Counted from the first letter of the stretch, positions 11,526-23,283 are shown. The stretch: 64,000 nt of DNA from Ipomoea triloba (GCF_003576645.1 NC_044920.1:425893-489892), one strand, 5' to 3'. The notes: generated from the letters alone by a model not told the origin. A program made the numbers and translations.

Positions 11526-12472
11526 CTACCTAGCACGACCAAACAAACTGCGATCATACTCTAACGCACATTGAATTACAAAATGCTTGTGCGTGTTGAT
11601 GTTTGACACCAAGATATCATGCATGAACTTCTTACGCAAATCATTCAACACCAAGATATCATGCATGAACTTCTTACGCAAATCATTCAGCATGTTCTTG
11701 TCACCTTTGACTATACCACACTCCCAACTGGAAACACCCTGACCCAAATAAGACTCCATGTGGCGCATAGTATAAATGCCACTGTCTTCCAATACGGACC
11801 CGTCCCTCCAAGACATTTGCATACGCTTAGGCTTCAAGCGTCTCACACGATCCGCCTTATCATGAAGATGAACACCCACAAAAAACAAGGCAAGGAACGC
11901 TTGCTACAACGCCCAAACAAAACACACCAGTTAGACACAATAACTTACCTTACAAATTATAAATTAATTTCGGGAAAACACATAAGTCAGCCGGGAATGC
12001 ACGATTACATAATCTGAAATGCACAGTTAAATCAGCCCTCATGCACAAAAAAATATCATTATGAGGCACACCGCCCCCCTCTTCCCTCCCCCCCCCCCAC
12101 CCCATCACAAAATGCCAACAGAAAACAAAGCACCACAGCCCCGGAGGCGAAATCGGAATGAATACATATATGAAATGATACTTGGGCCCTTACCAAGTCT
12201 GCAGGAGCATTGCCATATCTGGACTTGTTAGTAGCCACAGTAGGACAATTATCTATGATATCCATCTTCATCTTCTTCAAATCCACACTTATAACGTAGT
12301 AGTGACCATGATCCATCACTGGGAAAAGAAACTTAAACGCAAGCTCTAAAACCCTAGTTTGCACACGAAAGTGGGCTGAAAAATATACCTCCGGTCTCCG
12401 GTTGTTTATCCCGTTGGCGAGAATTCGGACGAGACTCCCCGTTGTTAGGCATGCCGCTGAAACTCTGAACAA
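11526..12472 (-). CDS. ULP1-like (C48) cysteine protease domain gene of the MULE, catalytic Cys replaced
   Basis: Two exons join in phase 0 on the minus strand: 12472-12194 and 11903-11526, about 218 aa. Exon 1 contains FLFPVMDHGHYYVISVDL and MDIIDN, the His and Asp regions of the ULP1/SENP fold. Exon 2 contains MSWRDGSVLEDSGIYTMRHM, which matches the plant ULP1 C-terminal motif where DCG normally supplies the nucleophile; here the codon is AGT (Ser). A 42-bp in-frame tandem duplication repeats LNDLRKKFMHDILV. The family removes SUMO-like peptides, but this copy is likely inactive as a protease. The N-terminal part before FLFPV is not recognised and may be leader rather than protein, because a CCCAG acceptor precedes the His region. 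The gene faces the transposase. Confidence 0.65.
11606..11689 (-). repeat. Exact 42-bp tandem duplication inside the ULP1-like exon
   Basis: Units 11606-11647 and 11648-11689 are identical and add 14 residues in frame. Confidence 0.9.
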
Positions 12473-12800
12473 CCGCCAAGAAACGAATGGAGGATACCCG
12501 ATGAAGAAACACCGCAGCTGAGCCTATGGGCTGTTTTCCCTTCGGAGAAGAACGAACAAAGGTTTAACTTTTAATTTTTTTCCCGTGAAAACTGATTTTA
12601 CTTTTAATTCTTGAACTTTAAATTAATTGCTAAAAGCAAATTACCAAAACACCCCACCCCATCATATACTTAGTAAAAAAATGAGAGCGGCTAATTTTTT
12701 TTTAAAAATAAAACACAACTCACCCACAACCACTGGATTGATTAAATATACGGCTTAGATTAGTCCACACCTCCCCAACTATGTGTTCTCATTTGATCCT

Positions 12801-12801
<1 letters not shown>

Positions 12802-12861
<60 letters not shown>
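12802..12861. repeat. (TA)n microsatellite at the right border of the MULE
   Basis: About 29 TA dinucleotides. A (TAA)n follows at about 12932-12953. Confidence 0.95.
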
Positions 12862-12865
<4 letters not shown>

Positions 12866-14489
12866 TAATCTAATTAAGGTCGGTATACAAATATTTATAA
12901 GTTTTATAATATATAATATAGATAAATTTTATAATAATAATAATAATAATAATGAACCAAGTTATTTTAGGAGAATGTTATTAGCTATTGACAAATAAAA
13001 ATTATTTTGATGTGCTTTACTACTAATAGTTTTATATAATTAAAAAAAAAAAAGCATCTTTATTCATTTAATTTCTTACATTTCAAATAATTAATGGATT
13101 AAAATTTAATATAAATAATATAAAATATTAATCTGGATTACACTAATTATATGTCAGTAAATAAGATCGAAGTTTTTGTTTTATCACCGTCAAAACAAAA
13201 CTCCGATTGTATTTGATTATAGATTCCAGCGAATATAATGATTATATGCTGATTAACAGATCTCCCTAGCTATTGGACTGATAGATTCTTATTCTATCAC
13301 TATGAGACTAATATTGACTAATTAAATTTATATGGCTATTGAAAGTTTTTCTTCTACTTGAGAAAATATATATGACCAAGTTTTTTGCTTACAAAAGACC
13401 AACTTTATCGCCCTAAGACTTTATAACCCAACCGATAAAATGAGAAATAAATTATGGTGTCTTAATGGTCTCTTAACTGAGAATTGAATGGGATCAGTGT
13501 CTTATTTGACTTATTCAATGGTCTAAATCTGTTATATATATATATCCAAAATAATTTGCTTTAAATGTATATTATAATGGATAAAAAAGAACGAAGTTGA
13601 ATCCATGAATAAGAATAAAGAAGCATCAAAGAATATATATGACAAATGACTACTGTAGGATAGGTAGGAACAAACATTGAATCAAGAAACAAGCAAAATC
13701 CCATAATTAAGAAAGGTAAAATCAAGGACACTACGTACAAATACAAGATGAAAGTACATGCATATATATATGCTCTTATATATTTCACATACACGCACTA
13801 CATTATATTACACGCATGATATTATATCATATATCCATGCATGCATGGCACGTACAACAAATTAAATAGAACTAATCAAGCTACAATTAAATGGACTCTA
13901 ATATAATAGCGATCAAGCTAGCAAGAAAACGCAGATCGATGAGATAGAGCAAAGTAAAGCAAAGCATGCACCATATTGGCCGTGGCGGTGCCCCGGCGAC
14001 AAAAGCACAAACACCTACCTTTTTCTATTTCAAATTTATCACAATTTAAACCGAGCTAATAGTTTTCAAAAAAAAAAAAAAAAAAAACCGAGCTAATGCA
14101 GTTGAAAATGTTCAATATTCCGACCACTTGGAAACGGTTGATTTCTAATAAAACTCGTTCCAATTACATTTTTGACCACTTGAAGTATATAAAAAATCCT
14201 TCAATTCATTGCTATTTTTTATTACCCCATGAAGCCGAGTTGATGATAATGATGAGACAATAATGTATAAGATCGAATTAGAATTAAGTATTTTGAGTAG
14301 CTGAGAATTGAATTACATGTGGGTTTGCATCCATAGTCTGTCGCCGTCGGACAGCTTCACTTTTAACGTCGTCGTGTCTTAATTCTTTCCTTCTATAACG
14401 AGATTATTATAGTTCAAAACATTTGTACGAGATTGCATAAGAAGTTACGAGGTTGGTGTTTGGGTAAAAAGGTGGAAAACAAAAGTTTG
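12862..14489. other. AT-rich intergenic DNA
   Basis: No supported gene. Contains short (TAA)n and poly-A tracts. Confidence 0.6.
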
Positions 14490-14571
14490 CGTCGACAGCA
14501 GGGTTCGAACCTGCGCGGGCGGAGCCCAACAGAGTTCAAGTCTGTCTCCTTAACCACTCGGACATATCGAC
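14490..14571 (-). tRNA. tRNA-Ser (anticodon TGA)
   Basis: Read on the minus strand the gene starts GTCGATA and ends TGTCGAC plus discriminator G, giving a seven-pair acceptor stem with one G-T pair. The anticodon stem is ACAGA/TCTGT around the loop CTTGAAC, with TGA at 14538-14536. A long variable arm, GGGC-TCC-GCCC, is diagnostic of a type II tRNA such as Ser. The T arm has GGTTCGAACCC. A TTTT tract just downstream can end Pol III transcription. Plant nuclear tRNA-Ser(UGA) genes as remembered have loop CTTGAAA; here base 38 is C. The gene is otherwise intact and intronless. Confidence 0.93.
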
Positions 14572-17002
14572 CCTATCGAACAGTTGGCTATGTTTTACTA
14601 ACAGTGCTTCGAAGAAGCACGCCTAACTTGTAGTTTTCTACGAATGCATTCACCGTATCATGGTGGAGCCCCCTTCTCGGATCCTTTTATGTCCATCACT
14701 CTCGTCTTAATCTTCACTCCATTACTATGCTTAATTGGTTTGGTTCGATGAATTTTTGCCTAATATATAATAGATAAACTATGTTCATGTGTTATAGATT
14801 TTAAATCATCACACATTAAAAATAAATTACACTAAGAAGACTCTATATAATAGGCTCGACTGAAAAGACAATGATAAAAATTAAACTCATGACTTTTAAA
14901 TACAATAGTCATGCTTTAATTTACTCACTCAACTATCCTTTTTGGGATAGAAAAAAGTGTTTTTTTTTTTTGGATGACGAGGAAAACCCACAATTGCTAT
15001 CTGATGGTGTACAGGGGATAAACTTCACTCATATGTAATAGCTTACAAATCAACCGATAAATGTAAACTGTACTAGAATGACCCATATATGGACGACAGA
15101 ATCAATTGAGAGGATGTTGACAATAATGGACTCTTGACTTTTAAGTATGAGAGTCATATTTCACTCACTCGATTACTCCTTTGATTTACAGAAACGCATG
15201 TTGCCATTACCTAAAAGTGCAATTTGAGTGAATCCACCTTCTGACCCTAACTGACAAATTAAAAGATGACAAAGAAGTAAACTAGCTAATAAGACTGCAC
15301 ATAACTAACTAGTTTAAATTAATAAAAAAAAATGCTAATAGATATATATATATAACTTCTTTGAGATTAGAACCTTGTAGTTGTCAAGTCATCTATCTAA
15401 TCAACTTCGCTGAAATTGTCCTCAACTCGATTACTTCTTTCATAGCAAGAAAAATGTATTATTGATTCTGTGATTGATTAGGCTGGGTATTATATTGGAT
15501 GCTAAAATTGATAGTCAGCATTGAGCACGTGATTAGCATTATTAATGAGTATGATTATGCGAGCATGAAGTTTCAGTTAACTGTTAACCTACGTGGTGCC
15601 AACGGTTGATCCCAACGACATGGTTCAGAATTTATTTGTTTAAGTCTTTTTAATACTGCTTTATACTTTGCAAACCCCCCAACAGGGTCAACATCTGACA
15701 TCCCTCTTATACAAATCATCAACCCATCTTGTCTCTGGATTTTTTCTTTATTTTTATTATTTTTTTTTAGAAGATTCTTTATTTTAATTAAACCAATGTT
15801 TATAATGCCATCAAGTATTATATAGATAGAGAAGTTAATAAATTGATCCATAAAAATGTAATGGGCGTTCTACACAATCGCTAGATACTTGTCTTCTTCT
15901 CTTAGTATCTAGTCTTCTAAGGATCTCTCACTGCCTTTAATCCACCAACAAAAAAGAGGGCAAGGGGAGAACAAAATGTAGACGAGTCATTTCCACACCA
16001 TCAACTGTTAGCATAGCTTAATCCTATCTATATGACTGATCTTCTTCCACAAATCGCAAACTGAATTGTCCACCTATCACGTGTGTTGTCATAGAGTTCG
16101 CAAAAAAAAATTAAAATTTGTCTCTTGATGATAAATATGATAATTTTAATCCCTTCTCACCAATTCTCGAACTATACTAATGATACTCAAATATAATAGA
16201 GGGAGGATTATGGAACCACTCCACACCATTAGACAAAGAGATCAATCCCCTAGCTAAGACATGATCGACTCAATTCACAGACCATTTAATACAATAAGAT
16301 GATTAAACAATCTAACAATTTCTTATTTTCTTTTATATTATTCAGTATATATTACATGCTAATTAAACTAATGTATTTTGAGTAGTGGAAATGATATCTA
16401 GAAGCTAAGTGCATCCATTTCCACCATGATATGCATGGTCATACTTCAAAATTGCCACTTAAAAGTCAATTTATGTTAATTTTGTCAACAATAAATTGAG
16501 TGTTCAATTCCTCACTCCGGAGAGATCAGATCCCTATGATTGTTAAATTAGTATGGCAGTTTAGGTTTTCCTCCAATTTTTTTTATTAAAAGTCAAATTT
16601 TAATTAAAATAGTAATTTTGTTTGACGATGTAGCTAGATAAATAAATATTGGATTAGGGACTTACTCCAAGTAATTAATTAAGAATCCTAGTAAGGAACT
16701 GCAAAACATTTTATTGTACTAGTTATAGGAGTTAAGCTAGGAGAAAGTTGACTTTATCTATAACACTCATTTAATAATCTACTTACAGTTGTGATAGTTG
16801 CTTTAATATTGGTTTTATTATCTCTACATTTTAATTATAAATTAATTGAAATTTAATGTTTAGAATTATGACATATTGAAGAAAATTTACAATAATATTT
16901 ATAGATGGCCTATCACGATAATTGACACAAATACGAAATCTCATCCCTAATGTAAATAAATGCTTTAACCTATATACAATTGTATCTTATATATATATAT
17001 AT
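14572..17002. other. Intergenic DNA with dispersed repeat fragments
   Basis: No supported gene. Includes a copy of a dispersed repeat at about 14960-15185 (separate entry) and a weaker related stretch at about 14820-14945. A (TA)n ends at about 17002. Confidence 0.55.
14960..15185. repeat. Dispersed repeat family copy (GATGACGAGGAAAACCC type)
   Basis: The order of motifs is shared with 30795-30990 and partly with 22738-22890: an opening GA(T)AACGAGRGAA-like stretch, then 'gtaatagctTacaaatca', then 'gtaaactg.actagaa', then 'tatgagagtcata.t...act'. A tRNA-like B box is not clear, so a SINE or other retroposon origin is only a possibility. Confidence 0.45.
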
Positions 17003-17488
17003 AGAGGGAAGGTTTCAGGTGCGGGAAAGATTCCCGTACCCTTGTGCGGTGATCTATTTTTTAAAAAAAAAAATTTAAACTAATGCATCTTAAACTTCTA
17101 ATCTACGTATCTTAAGCTGGATTAACATAAATATGCATTTGTAGAGAAAATCTTATAAAGAATATTTGTTGTGTTTTGGAACTGAAAAAAAAAACACACC
17201 TTAAATTTCAACAACTGACACACCTTAAGTACACAAACCACACACTTTAATAAGGAAAATCACTCACCTAAAGCTTTAGACCGACGCACTTAAGTTTCAA
17301 CAACTAACGCACCTTAAGCACAAAAATCATGCACCTTAAATTTGACCTATATGTAAAAAGATCAAATTGACACGGCATTTTTTTTATTTATTATTGATCA
17401 TGGACGTTGATTTAGGCAAAATCAATAACTCTCATCTAACCATACAACTGCACAAGGGCCACCCACTCACACGCAAACCTATTTCTAT
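17003..17488. mobile_element. Second CACCTTAAG-type non-autonomous element, bounded by (TA)n
   Basis: Begins GAGGGAAGGTTTCAGGTGCG directly after (TA)n. The reverse complement of the right end reads GAAATAGGTTTGCGTGTGAG, and both ends share CCCTTGTGC further in. CACCTTAA motifs recur at 17090-17345. Right border is a short (TA)n at 17488-17499. Confidence 0.55.
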
Positions 17489-17499
17489 ATATATAGCAT

Positions 17500-18589
17500 T
17501 CAATATTTTAACATTTAATATTTTTATCATTGTGAAACTAATTCAAATTCCGCATAACATGCATACGCATGAGTTGAATCTTCATTCCTACTATTGTATT
17601 TCAAAAAAAAAAAAAAAAAACTGTTAAATTGAAATAAAGAAGAAAAAGAGATGGTAACATGCATATATAAAAAGTCAAAAGAATACGGAGTGAAACAGCC
17701 TAAAAAAGCTGTCACAAAAAAATGGGCCAGTAAACCTGGTCCATTTGGGACAATTAATACATCTGCCCCTCACATTACCCTTCAACTACACTCACCTATG
17801 TCCCTCCACTGCCTACCCTTTCCCTACTCTCATCTTTCATCCAACAAATTACATACAAATCACTCCCGGCAGGTGTGACTTATTGATTTTTTTGAACGAG
17901 TTAAGTATGAATAACTTAAATTAATTTATATTCTTATAGTTCTTTTCATATTAGGGTTACAATGCGAGATTTATCAAGTACACATTATTCAATAGTGAAC
18001 TGATATAAGACTCCTATAATCGCATAGACAGCTCAATTGGTCATATGGATGAAGTTCGACAATAAAAATTAGGAATCGAGTCTTACCAGCTATAGTGTGA
18101 ACCTCATGCTCTTTTCTATCACGTTTCGTAAATCGAAGTTGTCAGTTGCTCTCTTTTCGAAATGAATCAAAACACGCCAAGTAAATATATATTGTATTAC
18201 TCTACGTACTACTACTTTCTTTTTTAAAAAAAAAAATCATTTTAATAAAAAGTTTTTTGAAAGCATTTAAAAACGTTTGTTTTTTTTTTTTTGAAAACAA
18301 AAAACAAAAAAAAAAACGTTTGTTTTAAATAGCAAACAAATTGGTTTTACAAGTTAAAATTTTACTTTAGGTAAACTTACCATCTACCATATATCTACAC
18401 GACATGGCAAATAGACCTACTGAGATTGTTTATACATAATAAATATCTAAGAAATACTTACCAACAATAAATAAAAATTTTAGTTGAAGTATACATATAT
18501 TATTATTATTACTATTTTAAACATTGGATACCTAGTAAAGTTGTTGTACTTTTAATTGAAAGAAAAGACATACAATAAACATGTTATTA
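17500..18589. other. Intergenic DNA, possible degenerate tRNA-derived SINE near 18025-18135
   Basis: No supported gene. GCTCAATTGGTC followed about 45 bases later by GGAATCGAGTCTT resembles Pol III A and B boxes, which would fit a decayed SINE. Support is weak. Confidence 0.3.
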
Positions 18590-19055
18590 TTTTTTAGTCC
18601 TTTGACTATTATTCACTTCTCTAATTTGATTCTCAACTTTTAATTTTGTTATATTTGGTGCTTTTGTTGTCACATTTAATCTTGTCAGTCAAATTTATGC
18701 AATCGCTTGCCAGCAAATGTAAGTTCTCTCATATGGAGTTGCTACAAGAACAAATTTTAGTAATAGTATTATGTATTTAAAATTGAATGGACTATTGTTC
18801 TCGTTGTAGCAACCCTAAATAAGAGAAATTTACATTTTTTCGAAAAGTAGTTTATGGAGATTTGATCGGCAAGATACTTGTGAATACTTTCTTCTTCTTC
18901 TTCTTCTTTTTGAAAAGAAGGAGAATATATTAATAATCACTTAAGTCACGAATTACAACATAAGAGATGAAAAGAGGGTTTGAATCTGACAAAATTAAAA
19001 ATTGGGGATCAAATATAAAAAGTGAATAATAATCGAAGGATAAAAAATGACTATA
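18590..19055. mobile_element. Foldback (inverted-repeat) element, MITE-like
   Basis: The arms 18590-18660 and 18985-19055 are inverted copies (TTTGACTATTATTCACTT on the left; TCGATTATTATTCACTTT when the right arm is reversed). Inner segments around GTTGCTACAA also pair in reverse (about 18742 against 18810). The right arm is broken by a CTT-rich insert at about 18888-18960. No coding capacity. Confidence 0.65.
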
Positions 19056-19183
19056 TCTCATGTACGATAATAATAAATATAATTTTCAACTTGTAATTTG
19101 TAGTTGTATACTTTGTTGATTCTTGTAAGACATTGTGGTATCAATGTAGGGTAGTATTACCCCAAATGTTGAGTATGAATTGC

Positions 19184-19350
19184 TTATATATATAGAAAGA
19201 GAGATAGATATCACACATTCTCACCTAAAACTATGCCTATAAAATATTAAGGTTTGATAAAAAACATATTTGTGGTTTGGTTTTCCTACAGCAGCTTAGG
19301 TAAAAGCAACAGCCCACGTTGTAGTCTCTTGCTCACAGTCACACTCACTG

Positions 19351-19386
<36 letters not shown>

Positions 19387-20978
19387 AACTGTTTTTTCCT
19401 CTCTAACTTTTCTTGGAAACTCCCCATTGTCTCTCTGTGGTAACCTTTTTCTCCCCTTCCATTTAGTATTTTTATCTGTATACGAGAAAGTGAAAGTAAA
19501 CTGGGAAAAGAAACACTCGTCAACTTCATATTTCGGGTTCAAGCTTATTTTTCAGATCATCATAAGCGCCTACTGGGAGGAATTATTACTAAAAGGGTAA
19601 GTGAAAAAATCGTTTCTTTATCTATAAACAGTAAATTTCTCATTGATTGCGGTATGGGGGAGATTGAGGTGGAATTTCCAAATTTGTCTGAAAGTTTCAT
19701 AAAGGGAAGAAAAGGTAGAAGAAAGAAGAAAGATTGCTCTTTTTTTCCCTGAATTTTCTCCTCATTTTTTCTTGGTTTTTTTTTTTTATTTTCTTAAGAA
19801 AAATGATGTGTCTCCACGTCAGGAGCAGATCATTAACAGCTAGTTGGGACCATACAAGCAAGCCCTCCATTGATGGGGGGGTTGGGAAGCTCTTTTCTTT
19901 ATTATCTCACTTTTTAGAAAGGAAATGTGAAGAAGATGGGCAAGATTCTCACAGATATAAGCCCATCCTGTGAGTTGATCACCATTCTTTTTATGATAAA
20001 CAATGATTATTAACATTCAATTTGTGAGTGATTAGGTGGGGGGGAGAGGTTGTTGAAACTTGAAAGGGACTTAGGGGGGGGGGTGAGCAAAGGGCAAGAG
20101 GTGGAACAAAGTAGACTTTGGGTTATATGGTTGGAATTTAGGGGATAAGGGTATTTTGTTGACTAATCTAATTTGGGTCTAAATCAGTCCTACTCATGAG
20201 TTATTGTCTGTTATTGGGTCCAATGGCTCAGTAAAATGGTGAAAAATATGATTTTTTCTACTTTTCTTGAAAGGGATGGGATTGAATGATTGGAGTTACA
20301 TTGGGGGATAAAGACAGCAAGGTGGGTGAAGCTTATGGTGGGTTTAATTTATGCTTTAGTGGGGGCAAGAACAACCATTTTAATTAATCAATCTCTTTGA
20401 TTTTGTGTAGTTAGTGGATTTGGATGGGTAGTGATCTCATTTCACTAAAGATTTTTTAGTGTGTTAGGGAATTCTACCTGTCTTTACCAACCACTAAGCT
20501 CTGAATGATTGAGGGCTTTGTGAAGAAGACATGGCTGTGCTCTCTTGTAGGAGAGGAACAGCAAATAATTTCTGATTGATTGCAAGTCGATACTGGTTTT
20601 CATGTGTGATTTGAGAGAGGAGATTATCTGTTGCTGCCTTAACACGTTTTGATTGACTCCTTGCTTCTTCAGCTTGCTTTGGACTCGAATTGGGCCGGGA
20701 ATACTTTGTGTGGATAAAAAGGGGATAAGATCCTGAAAGTTTATACTTTTTAAGGCAATTCTACTTTGCAACTTTGCCATCTTATATCAGCTTATGATCC
20801 AGGGATAGGGTGAAACCCTGACTGGTAAGGTAGCTTCTTTCTTTTGCTTGGAGCTTAACTTATCTGCCCAATTTTTAAAATTTTGTCACGGTTTGCAGAT
20901 TTAACGCCCAGTTATTTATGCATTCATGTGGATAAAGAATTGAGTGGGATTCGTTTCATAAATTCGTTCTTGAAGAAG
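19184..20978 (+). promoter_or_regulatory. Promoter and intron-containing 5' UTR of the SBP-box gene
   Basis: A TATATATATA at about 19185-19194 could be the TATA box. A (CT)n run at 19354-19385, common in plant leaders, follows. AAAAGG|GTAAGT at 19596/19597 is a strong donor, and GTTTGCAG ending at 20898 is a good acceptor 80 bases before the ATG, so the leader probably carries an intron of up to 1.3 kb. A further small leader exon ending at CTG|GTAAGG near 20824 is possible. Transcript evidence is needed to fix the start. Confidence 0.45.
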
Positions 20979-23283
20979 ATGGAGTGGAACGCAAAGTGGG
21001 ATTGGGAAAGCCTAGCTATGTATAGTTCAAAAGCCTGTGAAAGTCCGAAGAAACTACAATTGACAGACTGGGGGATTGTGGAAGAGGGCGAACTAGGCGA
21101 TGGATCCTTCAATTTATCGGGGGGAGGCGGAGGTTATGGCTCTGACGTTGGCCAAGGTTCTTCGGCTAAGAGCACAATATCAGCATCCACTAACTCTTCG
21201 CCCAAGGATGGGATGAAGGAGTCGAATTTCACTTTCGAGGGAGGTTGTCCCGGGGATTTTGGAAAGAAACTGAAACAGTGCAGAGCCGAGGTCTCTGAAA
21301 ACTCTCCGCCTCAGGATACCTCGGCTGGCTCGGTAGAAGCATGGATTGGTCTGAAGCTTGGTAAGAGGACATATTTCGAGAACAACTGTGCTGGAAACGG
21401 TGCTAAGGATTCATCAATTTCCACAGCTCCAATGCCGTCTGGCCCCACAGCAAAGACACGAAAACCGTCTAGTCAGAGCGCAACCATTCCCCGCTGCCAG
21501 GTTGAAGGCTGCCACATTGATCTCTCTTCAGCGAAAGAGTATCACCGAAAGCACAGAGTTTGCGAAAGTCATTCCAAATACCCAAAAGTCATTGTCGGAG
21601 GCCTAGAACGTCGGTTTTGCCAACAATGTAGCAGGTAAGGTCTTAAAGGATTACACTTCAAAATTAGCGGTTACACAATAAATACTTGTGCCTTTTCTAG
21701 CGGAATTCCTCTCCGAAGAGATGAATTTCTTGATCTACTTATGTTCTCTCATTTAGTTCTGACATAATTTTCATATGCAATAATTGTTCATTGAAGGTTC
21801 CATAGCTTGCCCGAATTCGACGAAAAGAAGCGTAGCTGTCGCCGTAGACTTTCTGATCACAATGCAAGGCGCCGCAAGCCGCATCAGGATACCTTCCAGT
21901 TTAATTCAGCAAGGCTATCTTCATCCTTTTATGGTATGTTGCATTTGTTCTGATCTTACTATGGTGAAGTGTGCATCGTTCTTGTGATTTCCTTCCATTT
22001 TTTCCTCAAATATCGAGACTCTGAAGCTTATTCAGCTAAATTTAACTATTAACTAACTTATTCCAAATGTTCCAAAGCTGTGACTATTCAAAACGATACA
22101 AATACTAGTTTTTATGAGGTATCTCACTTTCAAAGTTAGTAATGGTGAACGAACTTTGAGCTTTGAATTTTTTTTAAATTATTTAACTGTAGTTGGCATC
22201 TGAGTGACGGGAGTTCGGGTGTCGGGACACTAACTTGTTCAAGTGTTCAACGACTATTATAATTGATTATTAAATTGTTGCCCGGAAAGATGTACTTCTA
22301 TTCTGGGCCATTTCCACGTTTGAACGGGTGTGTTTGCTTTTGCAGATGGTGGTAGGCAACAAATAAACTTTGTGCTGAACAATGCCCCACTTTTTCACCC
22401 TAAAACTGCTGCCTGGGATAACACGTATCCCTCCAAGTTCACCATTACAAGAGGGTTTTCTTCGGAGCCTGAGAAAACTGGGAGTCCAAACAAGCAACAA
22501 TACATGTCAGGGATTCAGCCGCCAAGTGCAATCAGTAAGCATGGTAATGCACCCAATACATTCTTAGCATCCAAGGGCACCACACCCGAAGGCTTCACAC
22601 AAGGTATGCTTTGTTGCTTGGCCCCATTTTTGAACAATTTACTATCGTTATAACCGTCTAGCGTGCTGCATCAAGTGATTATTACCATATAAAGTAAGAA
22701 TCACGACTGCTTTTGGCATATCATTTGAAGTGAAACTTCTTGGATAACGAGGGAAACCCTGCCTTGTGATCCTAGCCGGTAAAGGACTACAAGGAAGTAA
22801 ACCAGCCAAGGTTAGGCATAGAAGACCGGCTCATCACCTTGTGGTTACAAGTGTGAATCTCTTGTCATCTTGACTGGGGTTACCTTGAAGCTCATCTTCT
22901 TATTATTGTACTAAATAATAATACCCCATTTTGCTTCTTTATTATCAGGTGTCAAGGAATCAGTGTTCCCTTCAAATACAAGCACGACACAGGAATTTCC
23001 TCGTGCTCTCTCTCTTCTGTCAACGTCTTCCTGGGGTTCATGTGAGCATAATTCCACTTCACTCGATCACCCTCCACACGCAAATCAGAACAGCTTACCT
23101 GAGCCAGTGATGCACACACTCCCTCTCGGCCTTCCACTTCCCCCGTCAGAATACTTGCAAGCGGAACAACACCCAGCCAATTTCCGGGGTCATTTCTTGT
23201 CCTCGAATACTAATAGTGGCAGTCACTTTCTGGATGTCCCGCTTCTCAAAGATTCCGACTTTTATCTCAATGCATTCAACTGA
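20979..23283 (+). CDS. SBP-box transcription factor, SPL2/10/11 type
   Basis: Four coding exons, 20979-21634, 21797-21933, 22346-22603 and 22949-23283, give 461 aa with all junctions in phase. The start [12 protein letters not shown] with KKLQLTDWG nearby, and [16 protein letters not shown] before the SBP domain, match the SPL2/10/11 group. The SBP domain spans about residues 171-248, with [17 protein letters not shown] and [11 protein letters not shown] supplying two zinc sites and [18 protein letters not shown] as nuclear signal; the exon 1/2 junction falls after CQQCS, the usual place. Members bind GTAC-core sites and promote vegetative phase change and floral traits. The last exon carries a miR156 site coding for ALSLLS. 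The upstream in-frame codons before 20979 follow a likely leader acceptor and lack an ATG, so 20979 is the chosen start. Confidence 0.95.
22738..22890. repeat. Dispersed repeat copy in the SPL third intron
   Basis: GGATAACGAGGGAAACCCTG and the following AAGGAAGTAAACC resemble the opening of the repeats at 14960-15185 and 30795-30990. Confidence 0.4.
23003..23022 (+). promoter_or_regulatory. miR156/157 target site in the SPL coding sequence
   Basis: GTGCTCTCTCTCTTCTGTCA differs from the perfect complement of miR156 (as recalled) at a single position. It encodes ALSLLS, the standard site peptide, and predicts cleavage or repression of the SPL mRNA in juvenile tissue. Confidence 0.93.

Larger units (their letters stand above)
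6312..12801. mobile_element. FAR1-type Mutator-like element (MULE) carrying a transposase and a ULP1-like gene
   Basis: The element sits between (TA)n tracts at 6269-6311 and 12804-12861. The left end reads GGGATCAGGTGAGGAC; the reverse complement of the right end reads AAGGATCAAATGAGAACA, so the termini are imperfectly inverted. Inside are a MULE transposase gene (+) and a converging C48 (ULP1-type) protease gene (-). Plant MULEs that carry ULP1-like genes are known (Kaonashi/KI-MULEs), so the combination has precedent. The (TA)n on both sides probably reflects target preference; the target duplication cannot be delimited inside a microsatellite. The rest of the element (about 6962-8140 and 10645-11525) holds no supported reading frame. 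Confidence 0.75.

Noticed and set aside
11619..12017. Plus-strand open frame over the ULP1-like gene
   Set aside because: It is the antisense shadow of the minus-strand exon, which carries the family motifs.
20883..20978. N-terminal extension of the SPL protein upstream of 20979
   Set aside because: There is no ATG at its start and it spans a likely leader acceptor at 20898; family members begin with the MEWNAK-like start.
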